This document shows, in pieces, positions 7,664-16,404 of a stretch of 64,000 bases of DNA. The position numbers and the translations under genes were made by a program. Origin of the DNA: Chryseobacterium ureilyticum (lineage in GTDB: Bacteria; Bacteroidota; Bacteroidia; Flavobacteriales; Weeksellaceae). The stretch's first letter is position 1, and the number at the start of each line of letters is the position of its first letter. The DNA lies in assembly GCF_900156735.1 (NCBI RefSeq), contig NZ_FTOL01000001.1, positions 496,001-560,000 of the forward strand. The letters run 5' to 3'. The notes beneath the pieces are model-generated. The model worked only from the letters and a program-made list of their open reading frames with translations, had not been told where the DNA came from and did no database searches.

Positions 7664-10600
7664 ATGAAAACAGCAAATCCTGTAGAAAAAGACAACAAAT
7701 CCCATCAGAGTAAGGGCAAAAAGCAAAGCCCCAAAGACTCGGTGGTCATCCCTCTATCCGAGGTAGATGTAGTCAGAACTCAAACACAACAATCCCAACG
7801 TAATGGAAGTGTTGGAGCAGCTTCTGGCTTACAAAACATTTATGATCAAGGGTCAGAAATAATGAACGGAAAGTTCCAGAATAGCCTGGCAAAAACTGGC
7901 GATATCAACCATCCCCAAACCAAAGTAGCTGAAAAAAGTTATATGGCGACTACTAGCATTGATCAGGCACGTGATTACAATGATGGTAAATCGGGAACTT
8001 ATCTTCCCAAAACCGTGCAGGAACAGGCAGTAGCTTATCAGGGAAGTAAAAACAGTACAGGAGTATCCGGAACAGTCAAACAGGCAACGGCAAAAAGTAC
8101 ATCGGGGAAATCAGGTATTGTTCCTATGGAACAACCCAAATCACTACCTGAGGATGATGCCGTAGAGATGAATAGTGAAGTTAAAACACCAGTAAGTGCA
8201 AAAGATAATCCAGGCTTTATGGAACTGAGTGGTAACATCAATACAACAGCCAAATTACAGAAACGTCACGAGTCTGCACCAAAAGCAAGCAACGATGCAC
8301 AGGCTGCCGCACCATCACCATCCAATGAACGTGAAAGTATGGCACAGGCAGGGCAGGTGAATGTAATGGATGAACAAAAACCTGGAACATTCAGTAAAGA
8401 CGAGTTTAAAGCTTTATTGACTGCGAAAATCAAAGGAATAAAGCTTCCTGCAAATGAAGCCGAGGCAGATGAATTTGAGAAAAATAACAATATCCAGGAA
8501 GTGAATAAAAACGCGATGGGTGATGTGAAGAACGAGAAAAATGCAGCTTCACATGATATCGCTGATGCAACAGCTAAAAAACCTGATATTACAGGACAGC
8601 CTGTACGACCTGTTGCCAAAATGCCAACACCTAACGTTGGTAAAGCTCCGGGTACACCAAGTGTGGCTAAGGCAATGCCTGTTAAACGAGATGCAGCAAG
8701 CGTGGAGAAGCCTATTCAGGAGCAAACTGCAAGTATTGATAGCGAGATGAAAGCTAATGGCGTAACTGACAGTATGCTTGCTAATTCCAACGAACCATCA
8801 TTTACAAAAGCGTTGGCAGAAAAGAACAACGCAAAAACCCAAAGTGCAGCCGCTACACAGCAGTTTAGAAAAACAGAAGGAAGTGAATTGGCGAAAACTA
8901 AAGAAGAAGCTCAATCACAGGCTGTCCGTCAAATCAGTGGGATGCACAGTGCCCGTAAAGGTGGTTTAGATCATGCTCATGGTGAACAAAAGCAAACCGC
9001 AACCAAAGACAGCCAGAAACGTAAAGAAATTGCCGATCATATTAACAGCATTTATAATAGCTCCAAAACGGATGTAGATGGTATTTTAAATAATCTTGAT
9101 AAATCTGTAGCAGAAAAATTTGATAGAGGAAGTAAGGCAGCCAAAAAAGCATTTGAAGATCATATAGATAAAGAAATGGATGCTTACAAGCTAAGACGTT
9201 ATGGAAGAGCAGGTATGACTTATGGTGCTATGGCAGCACTCACTTTAGTAGTATGGGATAAACTTACCGGCTTACCTGATGAGGTTAATAAATACTTTGA
9301 CAGTGGTAAAAAATTATACATTAAAGTTATGGACCGTTATATCGACGATATCGCGACCCATGTTACCACTCAGCTTAATGCAGCTAAGACCAGAATTGCC
9401 AAAGGTAAAAAAGATGTGCAAACATACGTCAACAGTTTATCACCAAGTTTACGTAAAATAGGTAAAGAAGCTATCACAGAAATCCAGAATAAGTTCAATG
9501 CCCTGGAGGAAAGTGTAAACAATAAAAAAGATGCGTTAATTGATACATTAGCTAAGAAATATGCAGACAATGTAGCAGGTATTGATGCCAGAATTACAGA
9601 ACTGAAATCACAGAACAGCGGATTGATTAATAAAGCTCTTGATGTGCTTAAAACAAGTGTTTTTGCAATCATTATTGAAATTAAAAACACCCTTACCAAT
9701 CTATTGTCTGGTGTGATAGAAGCAATTCAGGCGATTATAACAGATCCGATAGGATTCTTTAGAAACCTTATTGCGGGAGTTTCACAAGGGTTTACCAATT
9801 TTGGAGCTAACATCTGGACTCACCTTAAAACCGGATTCTTCGGATGGTTGACCGGAGCGATGAAAGGTATTTCTTTAACCATGCCGGAAGATGTATTCTC
9901 TCTAAAAGGCGTATTCTCTATTACCACGCAGGTGCTTGGCTTAACATGGAATGGCATTAGAGCTATTGGAGCCAGAGTAATAGGAGAACCTGTAATGAAA
10001 GTTCTTGAAACTGGCTTTGAAATGGTACAGGTCGTTCGTAAGGAAGGTGTTGCCGGACTTTGGGAGCACTTGAAAGACCAGTTTGCAGACCTGAAAGAAA
10101 CAGTAATGGATGCTATTATGGACATCATCCAAAATCAGGTGATCCAGGCAGGTATTAAATGGGTGATGGGATTACTGACTCCGGTTGGAGCCTTTATAAA
10201 AGCCGCTATGGCGATTATAGATGTCGTGAAATTCTTTATCCAGCGAGCAGCCCAAATTATGGAACTGGTGAAAGCCTTTACAGATAGTATAAAAGCAATT
10301 GCCAGCGGAAATGTAGGTGCAGTAGCTAAAGCAATAGAAAATGCATTAGGTAAAGCTGTTCCGGTACTGATTGGCTTCCTGGCTTCATTACTGGGAATTG
10401 GCGGATTAGCAGATAAAGTTGTGGGAGTAATACGTAAAATACGTCAGCGTATTGAAAATGCGATTGTGAAGTTCTGGAATTTTGTGAAAGGTAAAGCTAG
10501 AGGATTACTTGGGAAGTTTGGAATAGGAGGTAAGAAAAATAAAGATAAGAAGGAGAAAAAAGTAGAAGACAAAAATGTAAAAGAGAAATACGATGATAGA

Positions 10601-11515
10601 AATGATTCCGAGAAGCGTAAAGATCTACAGGATGGTTTAGCTGCTGCAAGTACATTTGCTAAAAAACCAGAACATGGAATAGAAGAGATAGAAAATGAGT
10701 TGCCAAGCATACAACATAAATATGGAATGCAGCAGCTAAAAATGATAAAAGATAAAATAAAAGGTGATGAATTTACGATACATTTTTATGGAAAAGTAAA
10801 CCCTGAAGGTGAGAGTCCGAAAGAACACAAAGAGTACAAGCCTATGGACATAACTTTTAGAGTTACAGAAAATAATTTGGTAACAGTAAGCTATCATTAT
10901 GCGCCGGTAGCACATCATGCAGGGGTACGAGATTTTGTTATAACGTTTAAATTACTAGAAGGAAGAAAAGTAAGCCAAACTTTTGTAGGTAAAAATCTTG
11001 CACTAAAACTAAAAGGTACTAGAGGTGTTGTTGTGAGTGCAGGTAAGCTAGCTCAAGAAGACTATGATATAGAGCTAAATAGTGCACATGGTATAGCCGA
11101 CTGGTTTATGGGATCTGGTTATAAAAAAGCACTGAATCTTATTCTTACCTCTAAAGAGTTTAACCAACAAACAATGAAGAAGGCAGAAACTCAGTTGCAA
11201 CAACAAATTGTTAGTATTGCTCAAGATAAAGATAATGAGGGAAAAAGAATTACTTTTGATATAACAATAAATGCTATTTTTGAAGTCTTAGAAGAAGACA
11301 AGTTGATCGGAGGTCTTAAAATAGCATATCCTAATATGACAGAATTGCAGACTAAAATAATGAAGCAGGCAATCAATGCTAAGCAGGCTCCTAGAAGATG
11401 TGAAAGCGTAGATTATGTCGCTAGGTTGTATGATGAAAATGGGAAGAGATTAGGAACAGCAGAAAGTGAAGTTGAACATGGAGATATTTGGTTAGATAAG
11501 TTATTTAATAAATAG
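7664..11515 (+). CDS. Modular injection-system cargo protein (putative toxin)
   Basis: A 1283-residue protein without a signal peptide. Residues 1-480 are low-complexity, rich in Ala, Lys, Gln and Ser, and look disordered. Residues about 500-660 contain a coiled coil. Residues about 665-955 are a long run of amphipathic and hydrophobic helices ending in a basic linker (KIRQRIENAIVKFWNFVKGK). This middle part closely resembles the region shared by eCIS-associated cargo proteins, which are often preceded by a DUF4157 domain; no HExxH protease motif is seen here. After a Lys/Glu-rich linker (about 955-990) comes a separate C-terminal domain of about 290 residues, rich in beta strands, whose coding sequence is visibly more AT-rich. 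I do not recognise its activity. A small gene 7 bases downstream is a candidate immunity protein. Loading into the particle is inferred. Confidence 0.7.
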   Translation: MKTANPVEKDNKSHQSKGKKQSPKDSVVIPLSEVDVVRTQTQQSQRNGSVGAASGLQNIYDQGSEIMNGKFQNSLAKTGDINHPQTKVAEKSYMATTSIDQARDYNDGKSGTYLPKTVQEQAVAYQGSKNSTGVSGTVKQATAKSTSGKSGIVPMEQPKSLPEDDAVEMNSEVKTPVSAKDNPGFMELSGNINTTAKLQKRHESAPKASNDAQAAAPSPSNERESMAQAGQVNVMDEQKPGTFSKDEFKALLTAKIKGIKLPANEAEADEFEKNNNIQEVNKNAMGDVKNEKNAASHDIADATAKKPDITGQPVRPVAKMPTPNVGKAPGTPSVAKAMPVKRDAASVEKPIQEQTASIDSEMKANGVTDSMLANSNEPSFTKALAEKNNAKTQSAAATQQFRKTEGSELAKTKEEAQSQAVRQISGMHSARKGGLDHAHGEQKQTATKDSQKRKEIADHINSIYNSSKTDVDGILNNLDKSVAEKFDRGSKAAKKAFEDHIDKEMDAYKLRRYGRAGMTYGAMAALTLVVWDKLTGLPDEVNKYFDSGKKLYIKVMDRYIDDIATHVTTQLNAAKTRIAKGKKDVQTYVNSLSPSLRKIGKEAITEIQNKFNALEESVNNKKDALIDTLAKKYADNVAGIDARITELKSQNSGLINKALDVLKTSVFAIIIEIKNTLTNLLSGVIEAIQAIITDPIGFFRNLIAGVSQGFTNFGANIWTHLKTGFFGWLTGAMKGISLTMPEDVFSLKGVFSITTQVLGLTWNGIRAIGARVIGEPVMKVLETGFEMVQVVRKEGVAGLWEHLKDQFADLKETVMDAIMDIIQNQVIQAGIKWVMGLLTPVGAFIKAAMAIIDVVKFFIQRAAQIMELVKAFTDSIKAIASGNVGAVAKAIENALGKAVPVLIGFLASLLGIGGLADKVVGVIRKIRQRIENAIVKFWNFVKGKARGLLGKFGIGGKKNKDKKEKKVEDKNVKEKYDDRNDSEKRKDLQDGLAAASTFAKKPEHGIEEIENELPSIQHKYGMQQLKMIKDKIKGDEFTIHFYGKVNPEGESPKEHKEYKPMDITFRVTENNLVTVSYHYAPVAHHAGVRDFVITFKLLEGRKVSQTFVGKNLALKLKGTRGVVVSAGKLAQEDYDIELNSAHGIADWFMGSGYKKALNLILTSKEFNQQTMKKAETQLQQQIVSIAQDKDNEGKRITFDITINAIFEVLEEDKLIGGLKIAYPNMTELQTKIMKQAINAKQAPRRCESVDYVARLYDENGKRLGTAESEVEHGDIWLDKLFNK

Positions 11516-11522
11516 TAAGTAT

Positions 11523-12056
11523 ATGATAAAAGAAGTAAAGAAATTATTAGAGTTTTTGTTTAAAAAAGAAACACAAGCAATTAATGCTAAACATTACAAA
11601 GAAAAATTTGATGAATATAATAGTTTGGCAGCGGAAATAAAATCTTATATGAATGACATTACTGTAGGTTTGGGGTTACCTATCCATAGAAGATTAAAAG
11701 ACGATGAATATTATGAAGATTTTAAAAATGCTCCTTACCCAATGGCTCGGGATTTATACAAGATAAGTGAATACAATCATGCTGCGTATGGTAAGTTATG
11801 GGCTTGCTATGTTTCAGGAGCGAATCCTATTCAAAATAAAGCAAAATTAATTTTTGATTGTTTTATAATAAGCAAAGTAGACGAGGATTTAAAGATTATA
11901 GCAGATTTTATACCAGACCCTGACACTAGTAAATGGATATTTGTAGGAGGTGATAGAAGTATAAAATATTATGAATTAGGTGAGCCCGTTGCTATAGAAC
12001 GTTATTTAGAACCAACTGAAGAATGGAGTTTGGAAGAGTATTTAAAAGATAAATAA
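11523..12056 (+). CDS. Putative immunity protein for the cargo C-terminal domain
   Basis: A 177-residue acidic soluble protein starting 7 bases after the cargo stop and ending 15 bases before a perfect terminator, so the two genes share one transcript. The sequence runs from N-terminal helices (EIKSYMNDITVGLGLP) to a beta-rich part ending in EPVAIERYLEPTEEWSLEEYL. The layout recalls single-domain immunity proteins, possibly of an NTF2-like fold, but I cannot name the family. Its base composition matches the AT-rich 3' end of the cargo gene rather than the rest, as expected if toxin tip and immunity gene were acquired together. The immunity role is inferred from position and size. Confidence 0.5.
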   Translation: MIKEVKKLLEFLFKKETQAINAKHYKEKFDEYNSLAAEIKSYMNDITVGLGLPIHRRLKDDEYYEDFKNAPYPMARDLYKISEYNHAAYGKLWACYVSGANPIQNKAKLIFDCFIISKVDEDLKIIADFIPDPDTSKWIFVGGDRSIKYYELGEPVAIERYLEPTEEWSLEEYLKDK

Positions 12057-12070
12057 CACATAACATTTAT

Positions 12071-12100
12071 AAAGCGAAACTTTGCAAAAAGTTTCGCTTT
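12071..12100 (+). terminator. Terminator after the cargo/immunity pair
   Basis: A perfect 13-bp stem (12071-12083 with 12088-12100, AAAGCGAAACTTT paired to its complement) closes a 4-base loop, followed by ATCTTTCC. It lies 15 bases after the immunity stop. Confidence 0.75.
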
Positions 12101-12213
12101 ATCTTTCCCCAATCACCATCCAGTCTCATTTCAATCCTCCAATATAAAAGAATAATCAATACTTTTGAATACATCAAATAAACCAAAATTAATAACCCAT
12201 TAAAATCTTAAAT

Positions 12214-12624
12214 ATGAAAAAAACACTATTCCTTTGCTCGCTTCTCTTTGGGCTTTCCGTTATAAGTGCACAGACTATAGAATCCGGAAGCCGCAGTACT
12301 ACAGGTTATATCAAAAGTGACGGAACCATAGAAAACAGTAGCCATTCCACGGTAGGATATATTAAAAGTGACGGGACAATTGAAAATAAAAGTCGTAGCA
12401 CAATTGGGTATATCAAAAGTGACGGAACAATCGAAAATAAGAGCCGTTCTACGGTAGGCTATGTGAAAAGCGATGGAACAGTAGAAAACAGCAGTCGCTC
12501 AACCATTGGTTATATCAAAGATGATGGAACAGTAGAAAGCAGTAGCAGAAGCACTATAGGCTATGCAAAAGGCATCAAAAAAGAATGGGCGGCAGTAGTA
12601 TATTTCTTCTTTAAACTGGATTAA
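12214..12624 (+). CDS. Secreted protein with short tandem repeats
   Basis: A 136-residue protein with a clear signal peptide (about residues 1-19, ending SAQ). The mature part is built from about six repeats of roughly 17 residues with the pattern SRSTIGYIKSDGTIEN. The repeats are conserved at protein level and drift in the DNA, so they are under selection. The C-terminus is a short hydrophobic tail (WAAVVYFFFKLD), as in some outer-membrane-associated proteins. Bacteroidetes encode many such repeat proteins without known function. It sits between the immunity gene and the tandem fibre-like genes and has its own terminator. A link with the injection system is positional only. Confidence 0.6.
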   Translation: MKKTLFLCSLLFGLSVISAQTIESGSRSTTGYIKSDGTIENSSHSTVGYIKSDGTIENKSRSTIGYIKSDGTIENKSRSTVGYVKSDGTVENSSRSTIGYIKDDGTVESSSRSTIGYAKGIKKEWAAVVYFFFKLD

Positions 12625-12675
12625 TAAATGATCTCTTCATAAAGAAACTATACTTTAAACATACAGTAAAAAGTA

Positions 12676-12701
12676 AGGCTCGGATTTTATAATCCGAGCC
12701 T
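12676..12701 (+). terminator. Terminator after the secreted repeat protein
   Basis: An 11-bp perfect stem (AGGCTCGGATT 12676-12686 with AATCCGAGCCT 12691-12701) has a TTAT loop and is followed by more T residues. Confidence 0.8.
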
Positions 12702-12908
12702 TTTTATTGAAACATCCATAAATGAATTTTTTTTTAAAATATCACGCAAATCAATCAGCCGCTTCATCAGAATCGATTATCGATTCCCTCCTTAGCTCAC
12801 TTAAAATAAAACGCAATTAAGAGGAAACCTTTGCGTTTATAAAATCTCCATTACTCAATTCTTCTCTCCAGCACTAATACATCTCATTCTCCAAAAAAAC
12901 AGAACCCA
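12702..12908. other. Intergenic stretch before the tandem fibre-like genes
   Basis: About 200 bases after the terminator with no supported gene. A 32-codon ATG frame starts at 12721 but has no support beyond being open. AACGCAA and TTGCGTT near 12810-12838 form a small inverted repeat. The following 245 bases hold the 62-bp element. Confidence 0.25.
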
Positions 12909-12970
12909 CTGCAACTACAGAACAGGAAGGTCAAAAAACTTTCCCATGAACAAAAAAAGTATGAATTTTG
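12909..12970 (+). promoter_or_regulatory. Shared 62-bp element, copy 2
   Basis: CTGCAACTACAGAA at 12909-12922, AAAAAACTTT at 12933-12942 and GAATTTTG at 12963-12970. Offsets of 24 and 54 from the first base are identical to the copies at 15093 and 29010. It lies 245 bases before the first of three tandem paralogous genes. Confidence 0.7.
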
Positions 12971-13153
12971 AGCATTGAAACTTAAGCAACCAGCCATCCG
13001 ATTTTTTTAAAAAAGGACTGAAACTACTGAATATCCAGGCTGCAAAATTTTTCCCAACACAAAAAATAAGTTTCGAATCTTAGAAAAACATACTATAAAT
13101 AATCATCTAAAACCTAAGGCTTTTATACCCAATAAGCCGTAAAAAATATTATC

Positions 13154-14005
13154 ATGGAAGAAAATAAACCCATCACAAGAGAAGAGCTAAAAACCTATTT
13201 TGAAACAGGTAAATACCCTACACAAAGCCAGTTTTCGGACCTGATTGATTCTTTAAAGCATAAAAAAGACCGCCTCACCAATAAAGAAGCTGTAATTATT
13301 GCTAACAGCATTGTCTCTATAAATAATGTATACCTTGGTTTCTACGCATTTGGTATTGAAAATCAAAAATTTCCAATATCGATCAGCTCTGATGATGAAG
13401 ATGTTCAGGAGATCATTATAGAAAATACGCCCAGAGGTGAAATAAAACAATATTTATTTGGGAATGGTCCTTATACCTTTAGAACAAAAGAATTCCCTGC
13501 AGAAGGATTAGGAGAGAATGAATATTATTATTTAGAGATTGTCTCGAGTGATTCTACCAGAATGGTAAGGATATTTGGAAATAACCTTCCAACAATTCCT
13601 GAGGGATTAGAGTTTGTTATGTCTGAGGATAGGTGGTTAAACGCAAGGATAAATAAGATGAATGTAGGGCAACAATTAAAAATTGTACACACAAATATTG
13701 AATTTGTTAATAAAACAGAGGTACCTGTTCAATATAAGATAGAGGCAGGACAATGGGCAAATCCTTATACGGGTAAAAGCATCGTTACTGATCATTATGA
13801 TATGCATGATATCCTTTATTTAGTGTTTAAAGCAGACCTTCGGGGAACAAATCAGTCTATAGGGTGTAGTGTCTATGATATGGATAGCAATAAGCTTTTA
13901 AAGACCATTAACCTGGAAGCTGGGCAGAACATCCAAACTACAGAGGGAGTAGAAATAAAAGAAATCAGAAATGTAAGAATTGAATGTAATTATTCTGTAA
14001 ACTAA
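13154..14005 (+). CDS. Fibre-like/adaptor protein, tandem paralogue 1
   Basis: A 283-residue protein without signal peptide. Residues about 8-40 carry a motif (REELKTYFETGKYPTQSQFSDL followed by IDSLKH) that is almost identical in the next two genes and recognisable in the fibre-operon gene at 29334. I know this motif from Bacteroidetes proteins linked to phage tails and contractile systems. The middle part diverges between paralogues. The C-terminal 120 residues share a beta-rich pattern (IVHTNIEFVNKTEVPVQYK, TDHYD, IRNVRIECNYS). A plausible reading is a constant particle-docking N-terminus with a variable distal part, but the function is not established. It is preceded by copy 2 of the 62-bp element. 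Confidence 0.6.
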   Translation: MEENKPITREELKTYFETGKYPTQSQFSDLIDSLKHKKDRLTNKEAVIIANSIVSINNVYLGFYAFGIENQKFPISISSDDEDVQEIIIENTPRGEIKQYLFGNGPYTFRTKEFPAEGLGENEYYYLEIVSSDSTRMVRIFGNNLPTIPEGLEFVMSEDRWLNARINKMNVGQQLKIVHTNIEFVNKTEVPVQYKIEAGQWANPYTGKSIVTDHYDMHDILYLVFKADLRGTNQSIGCSVYDMDSNKLLKTINLEAGQNIQTTEGVEIKEIRNVRIECNYSVN

Positions 14006-14057
14006 ATACAATCAAATTAGAATAACAAATTGTCTGATCTTATTAATTTAAAGGTTG

Positions 14058-14118
14058 CAGCAAATACAGAATAGGAAGCCTCAAAACTTTACCATAAATC
14101 TTAAAAAGATCAATTTAC
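14058..14118 (+). promoter_or_regulatory. Shared element, degenerate copy 3
   Basis: CAGCAAATACAGAA at 14058-14071 differs from the others at two positions, CAAAACTTT at 14082-14090 is one base short, and the last block has decayed to CAATTTAC (14111-14118), shifted by one base. The overall match is still clear. It lies 115 bases before the second paralogue, which may now depend on readthrough. Confidence 0.5.
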
Positions 14119-14172
14119 ACTTAATAAACAATATTTATATATAAACTAAAACCAAAGGACAATAAAGTAATT

Positions 14173-15024
14173 ATGGAAGATAATAAATTAACCACAAGAG
14201 AAGAGCTTAAAACCTATTTTGAGACCGGGAAATACCCTACTCAGAGTCAGTTTTCAGATCTGATAGATTCTTTAAAACATAAGCAGGATACCTTATCTAA
14301 TGACGAAATGGTAATGTTTGCAAATAATCTTGCAAAGCTCAATAACGGATTTGTTAGTTGTAGTTTAATTGATGATTTAGAAATCTCAATAGTTGTAAGC
14401 CAACAGAATAGAGAAGATCAGGTTATAAAATTAGACAATACCTATAATATGGAGAAAAAGCATTATTTTTTTGGAGCTGGTCCTTATACGATTAAAGCAA
14501 AGGATTTTTCAAAAGAAAAATTAAAAGAAAATGAATATTACATTTTACGTTATCAGATTGAGCAAAGTTGGTCGTTTAATAGACTCTATGGAAATAATCT
14601 ACCTAAAATTTATGATGGATTTGAGTTTGGAAAATTGATAAATCGAGGATTTGGCTTACAGATTACGAAACAGAATTTTGGAGGGAAAGTAGACATTGTG
14701 AATACCAATATTAAGTTTGTGAACAACACTGATATACCTATTCAGTACAAACTGGAAGCTAATTATTGGAATAATCAATATACAGATAAGGATACTGTTA
14801 CAGACCATTACAGTTTAGATGATGCATTCTCTCTTTATTATAAGGCTAATTTGGAGAAAGCTCCTCAGTCGATAGAATGCAAACTCTACGATATCGATAA
14901 AGATATTCTCGTTGCGACAGGCTTCTTAAATGCTGGGTACAACCTCGAGAGAGCCTGGGGAGGGGGGGGAATTATAGGAATCAGAAATATAAGAATAGAA
15001 TGTGATTATATCACTTCAAAATAA
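14173..15024 (+). CDS. Fibre-like/adaptor protein, tandem paralogue 2
   Basis: A 283-residue protein with the same N-terminal motif (TREELKTYFETGKYPTQSQF, then SDLIDSLKHKQD) and the same C-terminal pattern (VNTNIKFVNNTDIPIQYK, TDHYSLDD, IRNIRIECDY) as its neighbours. The central 130 residues differ strongly. It has no signal peptide and no membrane segment. The upstream element is the degenerate copy, so its expression may differ from the other two. A run of nine G residues at 14960-14968, within the C-terminal coding part, is a possible slippage site. Confidence 0.6.
   Translation: MEDNKLTTREELKTYFETGKYPTQSQFSDLIDSLKHKQDTLSNDEMVMFANNLAKLNNGFVSCSLIDDLEISIVVSQQNREDQVIKLDNTYNMEKKHYFFGAGPYTIKAKDFSKEKLKENEYYILRYQIEQSWSFNRLYGNNLPKIYDGFEFGKLINRGFGLQITKQNFGGKVDIVNTNIKFVNNTDIPIQYKLEANYWNNQYTDKDTVTDHYSLDDAFSLYYKANLEKAPQSIECKLYDIDKDILVATGFLNAGYNLERAWGGGGIIGIRNIRIECDYITSK
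14960..14968 (+). repeat. Poly-G tract inside a coding sequence
   Basis: Nine consecutive G residues (preceded by GGGGA) lie within the 3' part of the second paralogue, about 55 bases before its stop. Such tracts are unusual in this AT-rich genome and are typical slippage sites. A one-base change would alter only the last 20 or so residues. Confidence 0.6.
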
Positions 15025-15092
15025 TAAGCCTAAAGAATTTTGAATAATTATATACTAACAACTTTATAATCTTTGGTGATACCATCCAGTTA

Positions 15093-15154
15093 CTGCAACT
15101 ACAGAATGGAGAAGCCAAAAAACTTTCCCGGAAACTAAAAAATGATGAATTTTG
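15093..15154 (+). promoter_or_regulatory. Shared 62-bp element, copy 4
   Basis: CTGCAACTACAGAA at 15093-15106, AAAAAACTTT at 15117-15126 and GAATTTTG at 15147-15154, with the same 24 and 54 base offsets as copies 2 and 5. It lies 116 bases before the third paralogue. Confidence 0.7.
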
Positions 15155-15208
15155 AACTTTAAAAACAAAACAAAAGTAGAAACTAAAACCAAAGAATAAT
15201 AGAGTATT

Positions 15209-16063
15209 ATGGAGGATAACAAACTAATAACCAGAGACCAGTTAAAAACCTATTTTGAAACCGGGAAATACCCCACAGAGAGCCAGTTTTCAGACCTGAT
15301 AGACTCTTTAAAGCATAAGCAAGATGTTTTAAACAGAAGAGAATTATTAATCCTTGCCAATAGTTTGGCAACTATTGATGATACATTCATCTACTATACG
15401 GCAAATGAAGTTGGAAATTTAGAGATGCAGATTGCAGTAAGCTCACAGGGTGAAGAAGACCAGTTGATTACAATAAAGGATTCCACAAAAATGGGCGTAG
15501 TCAGACAATTCTTACTAGGTAAAGAACCCTATACCATTAAATTGAAAGAAATATCACAAGGTGACTTAAAAGAATATGATTATTACAGCCTGGATTATAA
15601 ATTAAGTGATAATGCTCAAGTTCGTAGATTATTCGGGAATAATCTGCATACGATTTCCGAAGGTTTTGATTTCGGAGAACTAAAGAGTTTTAGATTACCT
15701 ATAGATATTAGGAAAGTAAGTAGTAGCAAGAAAATAAATATTGTAAATACCAATATTAAGTTTATTAATAACACCAGCTTGCCTATTCAATACAGGGCAT
15801 TCACTCAATATTGGAGTGATATATTTAAAAAAGAAGACTCGCGTACTGATCATTATGACGCTTGGGATAATCTGACTTTTCAATATATTGCGGATCTTAG
15901 GGCATTTGAACAGACTGTACGATGTGATATTTATGATGACAATACGAACATGCTTTTAACCACAGGATACTTACTTGCTTGGCAATATCAGGACTATTGG
16001 GATGGCGGTTTTGTAGAGAAAGTCAGAAATATCAGAATTGAATGTAATTATTCCGTAGATTAA
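15209..16063 (+). CDS. Fibre-like/adaptor protein, tandem paralogue 3
   Basis: A 284-residue protein with the shared N-terminal motif (RDQLKTYFETGKYPTESQF, then SDLIDSLKHKQD) and the shared C-terminal pattern (IVNTNIKFINNTSLPIQYR, TDHYDAWD, VRNIRIECNYS). The centre again diverges from the paralogues. The three genes are spaced by 167 and 184 bases, each with its own element, so the duplication unit was gene plus upstream region. The AAA+ ATPase follows after 341 bases. Function is inferred only from context. Confidence 0.6.
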   Translation: MEDNKLITRDQLKTYFETGKYPTESQFSDLIDSLKHKQDVLNRRELLILANSLATIDDTFIYYTANEVGNLEMQIAVSSQGEEDQLITIKDSTKMGVVRQFLLGKEPYTIKLKEISQGDLKEYDYYSLDYKLSDNAQVRRLFGNNLHTISEGFDFGELKSFRLPIDIRKVSSSKKINIVNTNIKFINNTSLPIQYRAFTQYWSDIFKKEDSRTDHYDAWDNLTFQYIADLRAFEQTVRCDIYDDNTNMLLTTGYLLAWQYQDYWDGGFVEKVRNIRIECNYSVD

Positions 16064-16404
16064 AAGTATTCAAAATGATTTCTGAATGTAAACAATAATA
16101 AGAAATCATTTGCTGACGAAAAGCACAATCTATCAATATAAAAAGATTTTAGGATCACAGCACAAGAGAGCACTTACTCACAATCTATTCCTAAAAATAC
16201 AATCCTCACCCAGTAAAAAATTCTTTTAAATACTGGAGTATTCAGATGTATCATCATCCGTTTCGAAGGATATTCATCATCACAATTATCGTATTTATTT
16301 TCCAAAATCAGTTAACAAATTCCGTGAAATCGGAGCGTGTCGGCTTAGGTTATCCTTAATGGAAATAAACAGATCGTTTCAAAAATAAATAAGAATCAAA
16401 TCCC
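16064..16404. other. Intergenic stretch before the AAA+ gene, with a long-loop hairpin
   Basis: 341 bases. CAAATGATTTCT-like sequence at 16072-16083 pairs with AGAAATCATTTG at 16101-16112 across a 17-base loop, just after the third paralogue; a weak terminator is possible. No copy of the 62-bp element and no consensus promoter is visible before the ATPase. Confidence 0.35.

Noticed and set aside
8266..8619. 117-codon minus-strand frame within the cargo gene
   Set aside because: Shadow frame caused by Ala/Lys-rich low-complexity coding on the other strand.
7664..11515. Metalloprotease activity of the cargo protein (DUF4157-like HExxH)
   Set aside because: No HExxH motif was found in the translation, although related cargo proteins often carry it.
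12160..12167. TACTTTTG box before the secreted repeat protein as a promoter
   Set aside because: The box fits, but no TTG lies 17-23 bases upstream. The same applies to boxes at 19905, 20391 and 44123.
12721..12819. 32-codon ATG frame after a terminator
   Set aside because: Only its openness supports it; residue composition is not convincing.
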